Origin: Chitinophaga pinensis
GTDB lineage: Bacteria; Bacteroidota; Bacteroidia; UBA4408
Assembly: GCA_945861665.1 (NCBI GenBank)
Contig: CAMAVS010000012.1
Coordinates: 1 to 63,125, forward strand
Direction of reading: 5' to 3'
Length of the DNA stretch: 63,125 nucleotides
Shown one piece after another: positions 61,986 through 63,125 of this stretch (position 1 is the first letter of the stretch; the number at the start of each line of letters is the position of its first letter). The position numbers and the translations under genes are program-made. The notes beneath the pieces are model-generated. The model had not been told where the DNA came from and made no database searches. It saw only the letters and a program-made list of their open reading frames with translations.

Positions 61986-63125
61986 ATGATATTTACAAAT
62001 TATAGTATTTCGCAGTTTACAAAGCGAATTATTTTTTTACTGTTTCTTTTTTGTTATGTAGGAAACATACAAGTGTTTGCGCAGGCAACTTGGTATTTAG
62101 CTATTGATGGGAAAGTGGAAAAAGATGCTAAAAGGCTTGACGGTGCAGTAGTGACTCTTCTGAAGAATGGTTCAGAAAAAGAAAAAATAAATACTTCCTC
62201 TACCGGAAAATTTATGTTTAAGTTAGAGCCGGATGCAGATTACACCATAAAAATCTCAAAACCTGGACACGTTAGTAAATTACTGAGTGTCAATACCAGA
62301 AATGTTCCACCCGAAGAAGCGGTTAAGGAAGGCTACGTTTTCCCTATTTCCGTTACACTGTTTGAGGAGGTTGCAAATTTGGATGTTTCTATTTTAAATC
62401 AACCTATTGGAAAATTATTTTATAGCAAAGCAGACCAAAATTTTGATTTCGATGAAGCCTATACAAAATCAATGCAGGCTCAATTAGTAGAATTGCAAAA
62501 GCAAATGGCGCTGAAGAAAAAAGAGGAAGCTGAGCGTTTGGCAGAAGAAGCACGTAGAAAGGCTTTGGAAGAGGCAAAAAAAAGGGCAGAAGAAGAGGCA
62601 AGGAAAAAAGCCGCAGCCGATGCAGCAGCGAAAGCCTCAGCCGATGCGAAACTAAAAGCAGCAGCCGATGCCAAAGCAAAATCCGATGCAGATGCCGCTG
62701 CAAAATTAGCAGCCGATGCGAAAGCTAAGGCCGAAGCAGATGCCCGTAAAAAAGCAGATTCAGAAGCAGCAGCGAAATTAGCCGCAGAACAAAAACTAGC
62801 AGCCGAAGCAGCAGCGAAAGCTCTAGCCGATGCGAAACTAAAAGCAGCAGCCGATGCCAAAGCAAAATCCGATGCAGATGCTGCAGCAAAATTAGCAGCC
62901 GATTCGAAAGCTAAGGCCGAAGCAGATGCCCGTAAAAAAGCAGATTCAGAAGCAGCAGCGAAATTAGCCGCAGAACAAAAACTAGCAGCCGATGCAGCAG
63001 CGAAAGCTCTAGCCGATGCGAAACTAAAAGCAGCAGCCGATGCCAAAGCAAAATCCGATGCAGATGCTGCAGCAAAACTAGCAGCCGATGCGAAAGCTAA
63101 GGCCGAAGCAGATGCCCGTAAAAAA
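61986..63125 (+). CDS. Secreted alanine-rich repeat protein (runs off the window)
   Basis: The frame from ATG 61986 is open to the last base: 380 codons with no stop. Residues 1-37 are a signal peptide (FLLFLFCYVGNIQVFAQ). Residues 40-140 are a beta-sandwich-like domain resembling carboxypeptidase-regulatory repeats (IDGKVEKDAKRLDGAVVTLL, NTSSTGKFMFKLEPDADYTI, KISKPGHVSKLLSV). From about 155 the chain becomes a charged, alanine-rich coiled coil (KKKEEAERLAEEARRKAL) and then a tandem repeat of 62 residues. TolA-like spacers are built this way. The function depends on a C-terminus not in the window. Confidence 0.85.
   Translation, partial: MIFTNYSISQFTKRIIFLLFLFCYVGNIQVFAQATWYLAIDGKVEKDAKRLDGAVVTLLKNGSEKEKINTSSTGKFMFKLEPDADYTIKISKPGHVSKLLSVNTRNVPPEEAVKEGYVFPISVTLFEEVANLDVSILNQPIGKLFYSKADQNFDFDEAYTKSMQAQLVELQKQMALKKKEEAERLAEEARRKALEEAKKRAEEEARKKAAADAAAKASADAKLKAAADAKAKSDADAAAKLAADAKAKAEADARKKADSEAAAKLAAEQKLAAEAAAKALADAKLKAAADAKAKSDADAAAKLAADSKAKAEADARKKADSEAAAKLAAEQKLAADAAAKALADAKLKAAADAKAKSDADAAAKLAADAKAKAEADARKK
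62610..63125 (+). repeat. 186-base in-frame tandem repeat, about 2.8 copies
   Basis: The landmarks TGCCCGTAAAAA at 62741, 62927 and 63113 are each 186 bases apart, as are GCAGCGAAAG at 62625 and 62811 and GCAGATTCAGAA at 62754 and 62940. 186 is 62 codons, so the reading frame is kept. Copies differ at few bases, including one GAA/GAT and one GCG/TCG change, so they are recent. The unit is Ala/Lys/Asp/Glu-rich and contains internal AADAKAKADAD-type 11-residue sub-periodicity. The array continues past the window end. Confidence 0.92.

Noticed and set aside
62404-63046. Two long minus-strand frames rich in Ala or Leu opposite the repeat protein
   Set aside because: They arise because the Ala-codon-rich tandem repeat has no stop codons on its complement. 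The plus-strand frame has a signal peptide and a coherent domain, while these have no features.
62610-63125. CRISPR-like array
   Set aside because: The repeat unit is 186 bases, multiples of three, with no unique spacers, and it lies inside an open frame. It is a coding tandem repeat.
1-63125. tRNA, rRNA, tmRNA or riboswitch genes
   Set aside because: I scanned the gaps by eye and saw no cloverleaf-like or conserved riboswitch core. A covariance-model search would be needed to exclude small RNAs.

Overview
The window looks like chromosomal DNA of a member of the Bacteroidota. It is AT-rich. It encodes a type IX secretion (T9SS) plug-like protein and four intact T9SS cargo proteins with C-terminal sorting domains. 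It also carries families largely confined to that phylum (DUF6029, DUF6913, DUF7935, head-GIN lipoprotein, choice-of-anchor J/L) and several promoters with the phylum-type -7 element TANNTTTG. Two genes of the futalosine route to menaquinone (mqnB, mqnD) argue for a Sphingobacteriales/Chitinophagales/Cytophagales-like lineage rather than a typical Flavobacteriia genome, which usually uses the classical Men pathway. That placement is inference. I recognised no rRNA, tRNA, CRISPR array or intact insertion sequence.

Layout. 1-250: tail of an upstream gene and what looks like an insertion-sequence end. 254-3885: nucleotide-sugar dehydratase (CapD/PglF type), gcvT, apaG. 3938-5996: T9SS plug-like protein and a head-GIN lipoprotein. 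6084-7136: holA. 7152-12939: a tightly packed seven-gene minus-strand operon (dxs, gpsA, NUDIX, outer-membrane-like lipoprotein, alpha/beta hydrolase, MazG, GNAT). 13095-19383: T9SS cargo, ruvC, an Omp28/anchor-J cargo protein, a TlpA-like thioredoxin and a DUF6029 porin-like protein. 19390-25179: polytopic SpeE-like methyltransferase fold, AddB-like nuclease, MerR regulator, M23 peptidase. 25263-30434: alaS, mqnB, mqnD, hldD. 30435-30904: a repeat-rich non-coding stretch. 30905-34737: HEAT-like protein, beta-propeller cargo and CotH-kinase cargo. 34795-40490: EamA transporter, YggS, DUF1015, serA, yebC, serC. 40619-43584: sucD, mnmE, HutD/Ves. 43585-44176: decayed genes. 44177-45992: DEAD-box helicase and cold-shock protein. 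46209-49487: three-gene glycan cluster (GT-C-like membrane protein, NAD-dependent epimerase, GT2). 49488-50397: two more broken genes. 50387-54036: thioesterase, accC, DUF6913, THUMP methyltransferase. 54324-61873: sugar MFS transporter, a lipoprotein plus secreted protein plus ABCG-like transporter module, DUF7935 and a FAD oxidoreductase. 61986-end: an alanine-rich secreted protein containing a 186-bp in-frame tandem repeat and running off the window.

How the genes work together. Most of the window is core metabolism and information processing: isoprenoid and phospholipid precursors (dxs, gpsA), menaquinone (mqnB, mqnD), serine synthesis (serA, serC), one-carbon metabolism (gcvT), TCA cycle (sucD), fatty acid synthesis (accC), translation (alaS, mnmE, THUMP methyltransferase) and replication/repair (holA, ruvC, AddB-like). 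Envelope and secretion genes are interspersed. The less ordinary parts are the ABCG/lipoprotein module (55664-60162), the 62-residue-repeat protein (61986 onward), three graveyard regions flanking the helicase and glycan genes, and short AGAATCAAGA-like sequences inside alaS and yggS that resemble a dispersed repeat.

Limits. Everything was read by eye from sequence. Family names rest on recognised motifs and remembered family features, not on searches.
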